DNA of 64,000 bases, from NCBI RefSeq assembly GCF_019749295.1, contig NZ_JACWFG010000011.1, positions 124,001 through 188,000 of the forward strand. Reading direction: 5' to 3'. Each line of letters begins with the position of its first letter. Position 1 is the stretch's first letter. Of this stretch, positions 33,177 to 42,677 are shown in pieces. The position numbers and the translations under genes were made by a program. This stretch comes from Neobacillus niacini (GTDB taxonomy: Bacteria > Bacillota > Bacilli > Bacillales > Cytobacillaceae). The notes beneath the pieces are model-generated. The model was not told where the DNA came from. It worked only from the letters and a program-made list of their open reading frames with translations, and made no database searches.

Positions 33177-34964
33177 ATGAAAGATAAACCTATCTTTAAG
33201 GAGCATTTTGTCCTACATAAATGGAGTTATTTGCTGGGCACCAGCCTTTTAACAATCTCCCTTGTTTTGCAATTATTTGTCCCCGTCTTGTTAAAAAAGT
33301 TCACAGATGGGCTCCAAAATAAATCCATCCTTGTTTCTGACTTATGGGAGTTGTCACTATGGTTTGTTCTTGTCGGACTCGGCGCTTTTCTTTTTCGTTC
33401 TAGCGGGCGGATTTATATATTCAAGATGTCAAGAATCCTAGAGAGGGACCTACGGAGTTCACTGTTTTCACATTGGGAGAAACTGCAGGCAGAATATTAT
33501 CAAAACCAGCGGATTGGCAATCTAATGGCTCATGCCGTAAACGATGTCAATATCATGAGGCAGATTGTCATGCAGGGATACTTTCAGATGGTAGAAGCGG
33601 CGGTACTCATTTCAATTTCTGTTTTCATGATGGCTAGTACGATCCATCTTTATTTAACGTTGCTAGTCCTCCTGCCTTTACCTGGACTAACGTACATTGC
33701 TTATCGTTTCCGTTCAAAGATTCAACTGCATTCATTGAAAGTACAAGAAGCGATTGGAACTTTAACAAGCAGGGTGCAGGAATTTTGTTCTGGAATCAGT
33801 GTTATTAAAACGTATAATCAAGAGCAGGAAGAACACAAGAAGTTTACTGACGATAATCAGAGCAATGTGGAGGTAAATAAACAGTTAATCCGTGCCAATT
33901 CACTATTTACCTCATTAAGTTCAGGTATTGTTGGACTAAGTTACTTAATTTCTATCGTATTTGGTTCTATTTTAGTGATGAGAAGTACCATTTCTCTTGG
34001 AGATTTTGTTGCTTTTAATACGTATTTGTCATTGTTAATTGCTCCGATTGAAAATATAGGGAAAGTCATTAACCTTCTCCAGCAGGGAAAAGCTGCGGAT
34101 AGTCGAATCCGTCTTGTTTTATCCACAGAACCTACGATTAAAGACGAAGCAGGGATTACTCCCATTTCATCTTTTCAAGGGGCAATAAAAATTAATAATT
34201 TATCGTTTAACTATCAAAAAAGTAAAGAGAATGTACTAACAAATATCAATGTTTTCATCCCCGAAGGAACGAGTTTGGCCATTGTCGGTAAAGTAGGAAG
34301 CGGAAAATCAACCTTAGTCAATTTGCTCTTACGTTTATACAATCCTCCAAAAAATTCAATTTACATTGACGAACACGATATTCGAGATATTCCATTAAAA
34401 ACTCTTCGAGCATCCGTTGCCTACGTACCGCAAGACAACTTTTTATTTTCCTCATCAATAAAAGAGAATATTGCCTTTGATCCTAATCCTTATCAAGATG
34501 AGCAGATTCTTCAAGCAGCAAGGCAGGCCCATGTTTATGAAGATATTATGCATCTCCCAGAAAAATTTGAGACTGAGTTAGGAGAAAGAGGGCTTTCTTT
34601 ATCAGGAGGACAGCGGCAGCGCGTTAGTATTGCAAGAGCATTGATAAAACCTTCTCCTATTATCATTTTTGATGACAGTCTTTCAGCCGTTGATTCTAAA
34701 ACAGAAAGTAACATATTGAATACACTGCGATCCCAAATGAAAAGTCGCACAACCATCATTATTAGCCACCGAATTTCTACGATTCAAGAAGCCGATCAAA
34801 TTATTGTATTAGATAAAGGGGAAATTGTCGAAAGGGGCACACATCAATCTCTATTGAAGCAGAATGGTATTTATAAAAAGATGTATACCCAGCAAACAAC
34901 GGAAGTTTCCAGTCAATCCCTTAATGGAAGCAAGATATTCCTGAAGAAAAGGAGGAGATCATGA
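33177..34964 (+). CDS. ABC exporter half-transporter, BmrC/YheI-like (degenerate site)
   Basis: A 595-residue half-transporter: six membrane spans (residues 20-310) and a nucleotide-binding domain. Walker A is GKVGSGKS near 380, the signature LSGGQRQR is canonical, but the residue after Walker B is Asp (IIIFDDSLSAVD), not the catalytic Glu. That is the pattern of the BmrC/YheI subunit of heterodimeric multidrug exporters, which have one dead and one active ATP site. The start is ATG 33177 (AAGGAGG at 33163-33169, 7 nt upstream); ATG 33174 is possible. The last four bases overlap the partner gene. Confidence 0.88.
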   Translation: MKDKPIFKEHFVLHKWSYLLGTSLLTISLVLQLFVPVLLKKFTDGLQNKSILVSDLWELSLWFVLVGLGAFLFRSSGRIYIFKMSRILERDLRSSLFSHWEKLQAEYYQNQRIGNLMAHAVNDVNIMRQIVMQGYFQMVEAAVLISISVFMMASTIHLYLTLLVLLPLPGLTYIAYRFRSKIQLHSLKVQEAIGTLTSRVQEFCSGISVIKTYNQEQEEHKKFTDDNQSNVEVNKQLIRANSLFTSLSSGIVGLSYLISIVFGSILVMRSTISLGDFVAFNTYLSLLIAPIENIGKVINLLQQGKAADSRIRLVLSTEPTIKDEAGITPISSFQGAIKINNLSFNYQKSKENVLTNINVFIPEGTSLAIVGKVGSGKSTLVNLLLRLYNPPKNSIYIDEHDIRDIPLKTLRASVAYVPQDNFLFSSSIKENIAFDPNPYQDEQILQAARQAHVYEDIMHLPEKFETELGERGLSLSGGQRQRVSIARALIKPSPIIIFDDSLSAVDSKTESNILNTLRSQMKSRTTIIISHRISTIQEADQIIVLDKGEIVERGTHQSLLKQNGIYKKMYTQQTTEVSSQSLNGSKIFLKKRRRS

Positions 34965-36751
34965 TTCGGAAAAATACTAAGGGAAAACAGTCTGCTATGG
35001 GTGACTCTCAATTATTAAAAGGCATGCTGATGTTTGCAAAACCCTATCGGAAACTCCTTTTCTTTTCCCTTCTGTTGACAGGATTTATTGTCATTGCCAG
35101 TTTAGCACAGCCATTTATCATTAAATTAGCCATTGATACTTACATTAAGATGAATGACTATCAGGGAATGATGTACTTAGGCATCATCTATTTCATTCTA
35201 ATTATGGTTTCTTCTATCTGTACGTATTATCAAAATAACACCCTTCAATTTACAGGCCAGTATGTGATCTATGATTTTCGCCAAGCCATTTTTAAGCAGT
35301 TTTCCATCATGGAAATGGCTTTTTTTAGAAAACATCCTATTGGAAGATTAGTGACAAGGATTACTCACGATGTTGAATCGCTTAACCAACTCTACTCCCA
35401 GGTGATAGTGAACCTTGTTAAGGAAGTGCTGATCCTAATTGGTATCATTGCTCTTATGTTCTATATGAGTGTAAAACTTACGTTAATTTGTTTTTTAGTT
35501 ATTCCAGTTATCGCCGTTGTAACGTTTTATTTTAAACGGGTATTGCGTAATACACAGAGGAAGTTAAGGAGTATTCTCTCAAAACTACTTTCCTACTTAG
35601 CGGAAAATCTTTCCGGCATGAGTGTGATTCAACTATTTGCCCGCGAAGGAAAACAGCTGGAACTTTTTAATGAATTAAATGAGGAGCATTACCGAGCAGG
35701 GATGCGTCAAACGGTTATCAATTCGATTTTTAATCCTTCGATCGGTTTATTTGGAAATATTTCGCTTGCGCTTTTAGTTTGGTATGGGGGTAGAAGTGTA
35801 ATGGACGAAACCCTTACCTTTGGTACCGTGTATGCGTTTACGCATTATGTCAGGCAGTTTTTTGAACCCCTTAGAGGATTAGCAGACAGGTTTAATCAAA
35901 TACAAGCCGCTCTGGCATCCGCAGAGCGAATATTTGAGACGTTAGAAACGAAACCATCGATTGTAGACCCTGTACATCCAAAGGACCTTCCGGAAAAAGT
36001 TGAGGGCAATATTGTATTTAACCATGTTTGGTTTGCTTACAAAGAGGAAGAATGGGTATTAAAGGATGTTCATTTTCGGATAAATCAAGGTGAAACCGTG
36101 GGAGTTGTTGGTGCAACGGGTGCAGGGAAAAGTTCAATTATTTCACTCATCAATCGGTTTTATGACTATCAAAAGGGGAGTATCACGCTTGATGGTGTAG
36201 ACATTAAAGAGGTGCGCATACATGACCTTAGGAAGCACATCGGAATCATCCAGCAAGATGCATTTGTTTTTTCAGGCACCGTCTTTGATAATATTCGTTT
36301 GAACCATAAACACGTTTCGGATGCAGAGATCATCCGAGGTGCAAAAGCTTTGAAAATCGATTCTTTTTTCCGAATGCTGCCCGAGGGGTATGAAACCATG
36401 CTGGGAGAGGAAGGCACGGTCTTATCAGCGGGACAAAAGCAGCTTCTTTCCTTTTTACGTGCCATGATTGCGGATAATGATGTCCTTATCCTTGATGAAG
36501 CGACCGCCAATATTGATACCGAAACCGAAACAGCGGTTCAAATAACCTTAAAAGAAATGTCCAAGAATCGAACCACCATTATCATTGCGCATCGACTATC
36601 CACCATTCAACATGCAGATAAAATAATTGTTTTAGATAAAGGCAGAATTGTAGAAATGGGTAATCACCAACAGCTGCTCAAAAACCAGTCAGCCTACTAT
36701 CAATTATGCAAAAACCAGAATAAAGGCCAGCATGCAAAAGTTAACGTATAG
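34961..36751 (+). CDS. ABC exporter half-transporter, BmrD/YheH-like (catalytic subunit)
   Basis: A 596-residue half-transporter with six spans (about 30-315) and an NBD. Walker A GATGAGKSS is near 382; Walker B with catalytic Glu is VLILDEATANID; but the signature reads LSAGQKQLL instead of LSGGQ. This complements the partner: the active ATP site is formed by this Walker B and the partner's intact LSGGQ. ATG 34961 overlaps the preceding stop (ATGA), so the two subunits are translationally coupled. Predicted role is export of drugs or lipids-like compounds. Confidence 0.88.
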   Translation: MIRKNTKGKQSAMGDSQLLKGMLMFAKPYRKLLFFSLLLTGFIVIASLAQPFIIKLAIDTYIKMNDYQGMMYLGIIYFILIMVSSICTYYQNNTLQFTGQYVIYDFRQAIFKQFSIMEMAFFRKHPIGRLVTRITHDVESLNQLYSQVIVNLVKEVLILIGIIALMFYMSVKLTLICFLVIPVIAVVTFYFKRVLRNTQRKLRSILSKLLSYLAENLSGMSVIQLFAREGKQLELFNELNEEHYRAGMRQTVINSIFNPSIGLFGNISLALLVWYGGRSVMDETLTFGTVYAFTHYVRQFFEPLRGLADRFNQIQAALASAERIFETLETKPSIVDPVHPKDLPEKVEGNIVFNHVWFAYKEEEWVLKDVHFRINQGETVGVVGATGAGKSSIISLINRFYDYQKGSITLDGVDIKEVRIHDLRKHIGIIQQDAFVFSGTVFDNIRLNHKHVSDAEIIRGAKALKIDSFFRMLPEGYETMLGEEGTVLSAGQKQLLSFLRAMIADNDVLILDEATANIDTETETAVQITLKEMSKNRTTIIIAHRLSTIQHADKIIVLDKGRIVEMGNHQQLLKNQSAYYQLCKNQNKGQHAKVNV

Positions 36752-36805
36752 GCTTTGTTAAATGAATGAAAATGGAATTTTTTTAGGTAACCAGCGAATG
36801 TAGAC

Positions 36806-36992
36806 TAAGCGGAGATTCTCCGGTTAAAAGTAAAGTGGAGCAGGTTTTGGGGAAACTAAGCGGAGATTTTCCGACTACGCAAAGAAAAATCCCCCATCTT
36901 TGCATCTTTCATGTAAATAGGCGGAATTTCTCCGCCTATTTGGTCTATTTTCAATGCCTTTTGTAAAATAAGCGGAATTTTTCCGCCTATTT
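36806..36992. repeat. Four copies of a TAAGCGGA-TTTTCCG palindromic repeat
   Basis: Copies at 36806-36826, 36857-36873, 36915-36941 and 36966-36992. The last two are near-perfect hairpins (AAATAGGCGGA...TCCGCCTATTT and AAATAAGCGGA...TCCGCCTATTT); the first two are half-degenerate. This fills most of the gap after the ABC exporter and belongs to a Bacillaceae intergenic repeat class. One or more copies may also end transcription. Confidence 0.8.
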
Positions 36993-37073
36993 AGATTCCT
37001 AGAATTAAAGGGGAGTCTCATCCCTTCCGGTAAAATTTATAGGTTAATATTACCAATCGTAACCATCCTTTTT

Positions 37074-37928
37074 CTATTGATCTATTAATTTTTGTTCATC
37101 ACTAAATTGAGTAGGAGAGACGCCAACCACCTTTTTGAAAATTCGACTGAAATAGAGTTCGTCCTCATAACCGACATTTTGACTTACTTCTTTGACTCTA
37201 ATATCAGAATGAGCAAGTAGTTCCTTTGCCCTATCAATTCGGAGATGGGTTAAATATTCAATCGGACTGTAACCAGTAAATTTTTTAAAAAGTCTAGAGT
37301 AATGACTTTTACTTAAGCCTGCCATTTTTGCCAAATCTGTTACGTTTATTAGCTGGTGATAATGATGACCTATGTAATCCATGGTTTCCTCTATCACTTG
37401 TCTGGTATCCTTTGAGACTGTTTGAACATGAAAGTCTTGTAATAAGGTTAGTATTAGTTCTTGGAATAATATTTTTTGTTTAAATGCTATCGTTGAACCT
37501 CTTCGTTTCGATAAAGAGTTGATTTCATCTAATATGAGTACAACCCCTGAGCTGTTTTTTATTGTATAGACTCCATTTAATGGAAAAGATATTTCCTGTG
37601 GAAGTTTGAAATGCCATTGCTCTTTTTTCTCAAAGGCCGCTGCATGAGTGAATCGTATAAAATAAAATTCAAGAGGATCAGAAGGGTAAGTTTTTTTGTC
37701 GCAGATCATACCTGGGGTAAAGACTATGAGTTTTCCTGGTGAAAGGTCATTTTTTTTACCATTAATTATGAGCTCTCCCGTGCCTTTCGTAATAAACCAA
37801 AGGGAATGATAAAGGGGCTTTTTCCCTTTTTTACTCCAATTGGGAGGACAAGTTTTGTAACCTGCTAACAATATGGAATATGTTAATTCAGTTAGTTTAG
37901 AAGTTAGGCTTCCAAGGTCCATACACAA
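37074..37928 (-). CDS. AraC family transcriptional regulator
   Basis: A 284-residue regulator: N-terminal cupin-like sensor (HSLWFITKGTGELIINGKKN near 48; GKLIVFTPGMICDKKTYPSD) and C-terminal double HTH (VTDLAKMAGLSKSHYSRLFK near 197; VKEVSQNVGYEDELYFSRIFK near 245). The arrangement is typical of sugar-responsive regulators. No sugar operon is adjacent, so its target may be elsewhere. TTG 37928 gives a spacing of about 9 nt from AAGGA; the ATG two codons later is also possible. Confidence 0.88.
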   Translation of the reverse strand: MCMDLGSLTSKLTELTYSILLAGYKTCPPNWSKKGKKPLYHSLWFITKGTGELIINGKKNDLSPGKLIVFTPGMICDKKTYPSDPLEFYFIRFTHAAAFEKKEQWHFKLPQEISFPLNGVYTIKNSSGVVLILDEINSLSKRRGSTIAFKQKILFQELILTLLQDFHVQTVSKDTRQVIEETMDYIGHHYHQLINVTDLAKMAGLSKSHYSRLFKKFTGYSPIEYLTHLRIDRAKELLAHSDIRVKEVSQNVGYEDELYFSRIFKKVVGVSPTQFSDEQKLIDQ

Positions 37929-38022
37929 AGAGTTTCATCCTTTACTGATAGATTGCTAATATTAGTAATTATTTATATGTATTAACTACAAGAATAATGA
38001 TAAAGGAAACTTGAGTGTATAG

Positions 38023-38081
38023 ATTAAAAGACTACAATACACTAATTTGAGAATTCCAAAATAGTATTGTAGTCTTTTAAT
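38023..38081 (-). terminator. Terminator of the ABC ATPase gene
   Basis: An 18-bp perfect stem, ATTAAAAGACTACAATAC (38023-38040) with its complement at 38064-38081, around a 23-nt loop; T-rich on the minus-strand exit. Confidence 0.9.
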
Positions 38082-38872
38082 CATTTTCCTACCAGTTGAT
38101 CTTTAGAAAGCAGCGGCCTGCTATTTTTCCAAATTACGCTGACGGGGAGCTCAAAAAACGTTGAAAGCACTTCACTCGTAATCAACTCAGTTGTGTCTCC
38201 TGATGCAAATACTTGGCCGTCTTTTAGCAGTAATGTTTTGTTGAAGACAGGCAAAATTTCTTCAACATGATGCGTGACATAAATAATAGTGGGGGCATTC
38301 GGACTTTTGGCAATCTTTTCAATAGATTCTAACAATCTTTCACGGGCAATAAAATCTAATCCATATGTAGGCTCGTCAAGAATGAGTAAAGGAGGGTCTC
38401 CCATTAAAGCACGAGCAATTAGCACGCGTTGTTTCTCTCCTTGGGATAGTGTTTCATAGTTCCGATTAGCATAATGGATACACCCAAGGTTTTCGAGTAA
38501 TGAAATGGCTTTATTTCTCACCTCATCTGTAGGTGTTTCATAAAGACCTATGGAAGCAAAGGCACCGCTTAGAACCACTTCAAATGCATTATCACCTTGG
38601 TGGAATTTTTGTTGAAGGGATGAGGACACAAACCCAATTTGTTTCCGAAGACGTTCCGCTAGGTAGGTCTTCCCAAATTCCATACCCAGAACACTTATTT
38701 TCCCCTTTGTTGGGAAGGTGTAGGCATTCAGTAGATTTAAAAGTGATGTTTTCCCAGCACCATTTAGTCCGAATAAAACCCAGTTTTGACCTTTTTCGAT
38801 CTGCCAATTGAGATCCTGTAAAATCCATTTTTCTCCTCGTCTCAAAAAGAGATTTTCAATCTGAAGAACCAA
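38081..38872 (-). CDS. ABC transporter ATP-binding protein (YlmA-like)
   Basis: A 263-residue stand-alone ATPase. Walker A GLNGAGKTS is near 35, the signature is LSQGEKQR near 143 and Walker B LLILDEPTYGLDF near 163, followed by the switch His in YVTHH. It resembles YlmA of B. subtilis and the ModF-like group. No membrane partner is encoded beside it, so the transported substrate is unknown; it may serve a permease encoded elsewhere. TTG 38872 has GGGGGA 7 nt upstream. Confidence 0.85.
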   Translation of the reverse strand: MVLQIENLFLRRGEKWILQDLNWQIEKGQNWVLFGLNGAGKTSLLNLLNAYTFPTKGKISVLGMEFGKTYLAERLRKQIGFVSSSLQQKFHQGDNAFEVVLSGAFASIGLYETPTDEVRNKAISLLENLGCIHYANRNYETLSQGEKQRVLIARALMGDPPLLILDEPTYGLDFIARERLLESIEKIAKSPNAPTIIYVTHHVEEILPVFNKTLLLKDGQVFASGDTTELITSEVLSTFFELPVSVIWKNSRPLLSKDQLVGK

Positions 38873-39025
38873 ATTTTATTCCCCCTATAAATTACTTTAC
38901 CAAATACATTTATAATCAAATTGTGGCAGTGAGTTGTCTTAATAATAACATAATTCACCCAATTACCCTGTTACTAAGACTCTCTGGCATAATAGGAGTG
39001 TATATTCCAGTACATTTCTAAAAAT

Positions 39026-39081
39026 CTTAAGAAATTCTTCATTTTTCTCCTACTTTTAACTTAAGAAATATTGCTTATACT
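39026..39081 (+). promoter_or_regulatory. Direct repeats and promoter of the two-component system
   Basis: CTTAAGAAAT occurs at 39026-39035 and again at 39060-39069, 34 bp apart. The second lies in the spacer of a weak promoter (CTTTTA 39053-39058, 17 nt, TATACT 39076-39081). OmpR-type regulators bind direct repeats, so autoregulation is plausible. Confidence 0.5.
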
Positions 39082-39134
39082 AGATTCATTCCTAATAAAT
39101 GGACGCCAAATATATGGAAGGGGGTATGTTCTTT

Positions 39135-39827
39135 ATGAATCAATATACGGTGCTGGTGGTAGATGATGATAAAGAAATTCGCGATGGGATTGAAATTTAC
39201 TTAAGAAATGAAGGTCTTACCGTATTTAAGGCACAGGATGGCATTGAAGCACTAGATATATTAAATGAGCGAGAGGTTCATTTGATTCTGCTTGATATTA
39301 TGATGCCGAGAATGGATGGGATTTCGGCAACCTTTAAAATACGTGAACAAAGAAATATTCCCATTATTATGTTGAGTGCTAAAAGTGAAGATACAGATAA
39401 AATTTTAGGCTTGCAAATCGGTGCCGATGACTATGTGACAAAACCTTTTAATCCATTAGAACTGATTGCAAGGGTAAAATCTCAGCTTAGAAGATATGTA
39501 ACATTAGGGCAATTTGAACATAAAAACAAGACCATTGATTTGAATGGTCTGATGATTGATCAGGAAGCAAAGGAAGTTGCTGTTAACGGGGAGCGGGTGA
39601 AATTAACTCCGATCGAATATAAAATTGTAGAATTACTAATGGTCAATGCCGGTCGTGTGTTCTCAATCTCTGATATATATGAAAGGGTCTGGAAAGAACC
39701 TTGTTACAATGCTGAAAACACGGTTGCAGTCCATATACGGAAAATTCGAGAAAAAATAGAGATCGACCCAAAAAATCCGAGGTATTTAAAGGTGGTGTGG
39801 GGAATTGGATACAAAATGGAAAAATAA
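39135..39827 (+). CDS. OmpR family response regulator (VanR-like)
   Basis: A 230-residue regulator: receiver domain 1-118 with acidic pocket DDD near residue 9, phospho-acceptor Asp in LILLDIMMPRMDG (near 53), Lys in YVTKPF (near 103), and a winged-helix DNA-binding domain (ERVKLTPIEYKIVELLMVNAG; AVHIRKIREKIE; YLKVVWGIGYKME). ATG 39135 is chosen with GGAAGGGGG 10 nt upstream. The gene overlaps its kinase by 23 nt. Confidence 0.93.
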   Translation: MNQYTVLVVDDDKEIRDGIEIYLRNEGLTVFKAQDGIEALDILNEREVHLILLDIMMPRMDGISATFKIREQRNIPIIMLSAKSEDTDKILGLQIGADDYVTKPFNPLELIARVKSQLRRYVTLGQFEHKNKTIDLNGLMIDQEAKEVAVNGERVKLTPIEYKIVELLMVNAGRVFSISDIYERVWKEPCYNAENTVAVHIRKIREKIEIDPKNPRYLKVVWGIGYKMEK

Positions 39828-42051
39828 ATTCATCATTATTGTGTGGTTCGTATTATTTGCGTTTGGGGTCAGCGGTGTTACATCGGCATTATTGAATGAT
39901 AATGATTATTATCAGCGGGATTATTTTAAAACAGAGCAATTCCAAAGTGAATTAGAAAGTTTAACCGAATATATCAAGGCTTTTGAGATAGAGTATCCTT
40001 CAAAGGAAGAAATGAAAAAGGCAATTACCGTATCAAAGGACGAAATAGAGCAGCAAAGGTACCATGCTGGTAATTTAACCGAACAAATCAGGGATATAGA
40101 AATGCAGTACCAACCTAGAATAGATGATGCGAAGGCAAATAAAAATGAAAAGATTGCGGATATCTATATCACGGAGCGAGATCAAAAAATAGATGAAATC
40201 ACAAAGAATTTTGAAAGTGACGAAAGTATCAAGAATAGTATCCTTCAAGAGAAAGAAGAGAATATTGACGAGTATTTCAAGTTACTTGAAAGTTACCGTC
40301 AGGATTATGAAATGTACCAAGAAGTATTTGTTTATTATTTAAAAAATACAAAAACAGGTCAGATACACACCAATCTTTTATCAAAGGATGGAAAATCAGC
40401 AGGCCAAACTATAAATGAAGAAAATATGTACTATATAGAAAGCTATCCTACCAAAGAAAATGGGTATCTTGTATTTAATGATGAACCATTTCTCCGTGAA
40501 GATGAGGGATTAATTGACCTTCCACGGACCAACGGGAATGATCGATATGAAGGGAAAATAGGAGTTTCAAAGAATGCACCCTTCACAAATATCATCATGC
40601 AGAATTATGATAATTATGATAACCAAAGAATTTTCTATTGGATTTATACAATAGCAGGGATACTCGCCTTAGCAGCGAGTGGATTGATAGGCAAGAGAAT
40701 CGCAATTCTCCAGATTATTGCACCAAGTAAATGGCAGAGTAAATATAACCATATTCCATTTGATATTGCCTTGATCGTACAGGGGATATTTGTCATAGCA
40801 TCGATTGCATTAATTGATAGTACATCGTATATTTACTCGAATATTTATATAGATGATATCATTATCCAGCTTGTATCTTTAACGATAATCATTGGATTAA
40901 CAATGGTCCAAGCCATTTATCTGTACAATCGATTCAAAACCATTCGCTCTGACAAAGGGGTCTGGCAAAAGACAGTAATTGGACGCGTATTAACAAGGAT
41001 CAAAAAGTTCTTTACAGGTATTGCAAATATGTTCCGAAATGCATTCTTGAATTTTCGAGTCGGAACTCAGGCCTTTTTAATCCTGACGGTTGTCTTTTTA
41101 TTTGGGATCTTAACTGCCCTTATTTTTATAGATGAGCTATTCTTAGCCCTATATATTCCAGCAGCTTTATTAATTGGAATACCTCTTCTTATCCTAATTA
41201 TCAAACGAACAGGTTATTTTAATCAAATCCTTTTGAATGCTCATGCATTGGCAAACGGTGAGTTTAAATCTGATTTGCCGATCATTGGCAAGTCGGTTTT
41301 TGCGAAGCTTGCAGGTGATTTAAATCAAATGAAATTTGGTGTCAAAACGTCACAAAATGCCCAGGCAAAAAGCGAAAGGCTAAAAACAGAGCTGATCACC
41401 AATGTCAGTCATGATTTACGAACACCGTTAACCTCCATCATTACCTATTCGCAGCTCCTTAAAAATCAAGCATTATCGGAGGATGAGCGAAATTCGTATA
41501 TTGAAATTATCGATCGCAAGTCAAAGCGATTAAAAGTGTTAATCGATGATCTCTTTGAAGCTTCTAAGATGGCCAGCGGGGCTATTGAGCTAAACAAAGC
41601 ACAGGTCGACCTTGTTCAATTACTGCAGCAATCTCTAGCAGAGTACAATGAAACGATCGAGGATTCTCAAATTCAATTCCGAGTGTCAAATCCAGATAAC
41701 CCTGTTTATGCCTTTGTTGATGGGCAAAAGCTTTGGAGAGTATTTGATAATATCATTGGAAACATCGTCAAATATTCTTTGGAGCACACAAGAGCTTTTA
41801 TTGATGTGAAAGAGGAAAATCATCAAGTCAATATTACCTTTAAGAATATCTCTAAATATGAGTTAAGTGAGAACATCGATGAATTATTTGAGAGGTTTAA
41901 ACGCGGTGATGAATCACGTCATACAGATGGATCTGGTCTAGGTCTTGCTATCGCTAAGTCAATCATTGATTTACATGAGGGTACATTAGATATTGATGTA
42001 GATGGAGATTTATTTAAAGTTACGGTGGTTCTAGATCTATTAGATAAATAA
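39805..42051 (+). CDS. Membrane sensor histidine kinase, partner of the OmpR regulator
   Basis: A 748-residue kinase. TM1 (residues 7-27) is followed by a roughly 240-residue extracellular domain whose first half is a Glu/Lys-rich coiled coil (about 35-160). Five further spans lie between about 270 and 470, then a HAMP-like linker, HisKA with NVSHDLRTPLTSIITYSQLL (near 530), and HATPase_c with NIIGNIVKYS and GSGLGLAIAKSII. The catalytic half resembles VanS-like kinases. The signal sensed is unknown; no target gene is adjacent. The start is TTG 39805, inside the regulator gene, with AAAGGTGG 9 nt upstream. Confidence 0.88.
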   Translation: MDTKWKNKFIIIVWFVLFAFGVSGVTSALLNDNDYYQRDYFKTEQFQSELESLTEYIKAFEIEYPSKEEMKKAITVSKDEIEQQRYHAGNLTEQIRDIEMQYQPRIDDAKANKNEKIADIYITERDQKIDEITKNFESDESIKNSILQEKEENIDEYFKLLESYRQDYEMYQEVFVYYLKNTKTGQIHTNLLSKDGKSAGQTINEENMYYIESYPTKENGYLVFNDEPFLREDEGLIDLPRTNGNDRYEGKIGVSKNAPFTNIIMQNYDNYDNQRIFYWIYTIAGILALAASGLIGKRIAILQIIAPSKWQSKYNHIPFDIALIVQGIFVIASIALIDSTSYIYSNIYIDDIIIQLVSLTIIIGLTMVQAIYLYNRFKTIRSDKGVWQKTVIGRVLTRIKKFFTGIANMFRNAFLNFRVGTQAFLILTVVFLFGILTALIFIDELFLALYIPAALLIGIPLLILIIKRTGYFNQILLNAHALANGEFKSDLPIIGKSVFAKLAGDLNQMKFGVKTSQNAQAKSERLKTELITNVSHDLRTPLTSIITYSQLLKNQALSEDERNSYIEIIDRKSKRLKVLIDDLFEASKMASGAIELNKAQVDLVQLLQQSLAEYNETIEDSQIQFRVSNPDNPVYAFVDGQKLWRVFDNIIGNIVKYSLEHTRAFIDVKEENHQVNITFKNISKYELSENIDELFERFKRGDESRHTDGSGLGLAIAKSIIDLHEGTLDIDVDGDLFKVTVVLDLLDK

Positions 42052-42072
42052 TAATGGAAAAACTATTCTAAC

Positions 42073-42110
42073 AAACAAGAGACCTGGGGCCGCAGGTCTC
42101 TTGTTTTTAC
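42073..42110. terminator. Bidirectional terminator
   Basis: AAACAAGAGACCT (42073-42085) pairs perfectly with AGGTCTCTTGTTT (42094-42106), with T runs on exit. It separates the convergent two-component and cysteine dioxygenase units. Confidence 0.93.
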
Positions 42111-42664
42111 TTCTTACTTAATTTTATTTCCTTTAACCTCTGACGTTGTTCATCTGGCCACCATGCACCACAATCATCTGATACAACACATGCCGCACAT
42201 TTTTGTAAGTCATAGACAATCATTCCGGTAATGGGCGGGGAATAAAGGTGGAGGGTAACCATATCTGAATGGTTAGAAGCTTTCATCTTATGGACAGCCT
42301 TTTTAGGTGCATAAAAATATTGACCTTTATGATGGTACTGATAAAACAATTCTTTTGGTAAGCTATTACCTTTCACTTCATAAACAGAATTAAGGGAAGT
42401 ACCTGAGATTACTTGTATCCAGCCGTGGGAATTGCCATGATCATGAGGGGCACACTCCAACTGAGACCAATTCATCACAAGGAGCTCGACTTCATCATTT
42501 TTATATAGTAGCTTTCGATTATAAGGCTTTCCTTCAGATGGTTCTGGCAATTGTACAAGATCTTCAAGTTTCATATCTATTTGTAACAATGCATCCTTCA
42601 GTTCGGCTTTAGATGGACTTTTTAAGGAATCTAAAACATTCTTAATCCTCTCTGTCAAAGTCAT
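42107..42664 (-). CDS. cdoA: Cysteine dioxygenase (cupin, CDO type I)
   Basis: A 185-residue non-haem iron cupin enzyme converting cysteine to cysteine sulfinate with O2. The iron-binding motif CAPHDHGNSHGWIQVISG (residues 72-89) supplies two His, and the third is in PKKAVHKMKAS (near 123). It resembles YubC/CdoA of B. subtilis, with a Cys-rich C-terminal tail (KCAACVVSDDCGAWW) that may bind metal. AGGAGG lies 9 nt before the ATG. It is cotranscribed with the upstream EamA exporter gene (13-nt gap), suggesting linked sulfur or cysteine metabolism and efflux. Confidence 0.9.
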   Translation of the reverse strand: MTLTERIKNVLDSLKSPSKAELKDALLQIDMKLEDLVQLPEPSEGKPYNRKLLYKNDEVELLVMNWSQLECAPHDHGNSHGWIQVISGTSLNSVYEVKGNSLPKELFYQYHHKGQYFYAPKKAVHKMKASNHSDMVTLHLYSPPITGMIVYDLQKCAACVVSDDCGAWWPDEQRQRLKEIKLSKK

Positions 42665-42677
42665 ATATCTTCTCCTC

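Noticed and set aside
36806..36992. CRISPR-like array
   Set aside because: Units are palindromic, unevenly spaced and degenerate, with no spacers of constant length and no cas genes.
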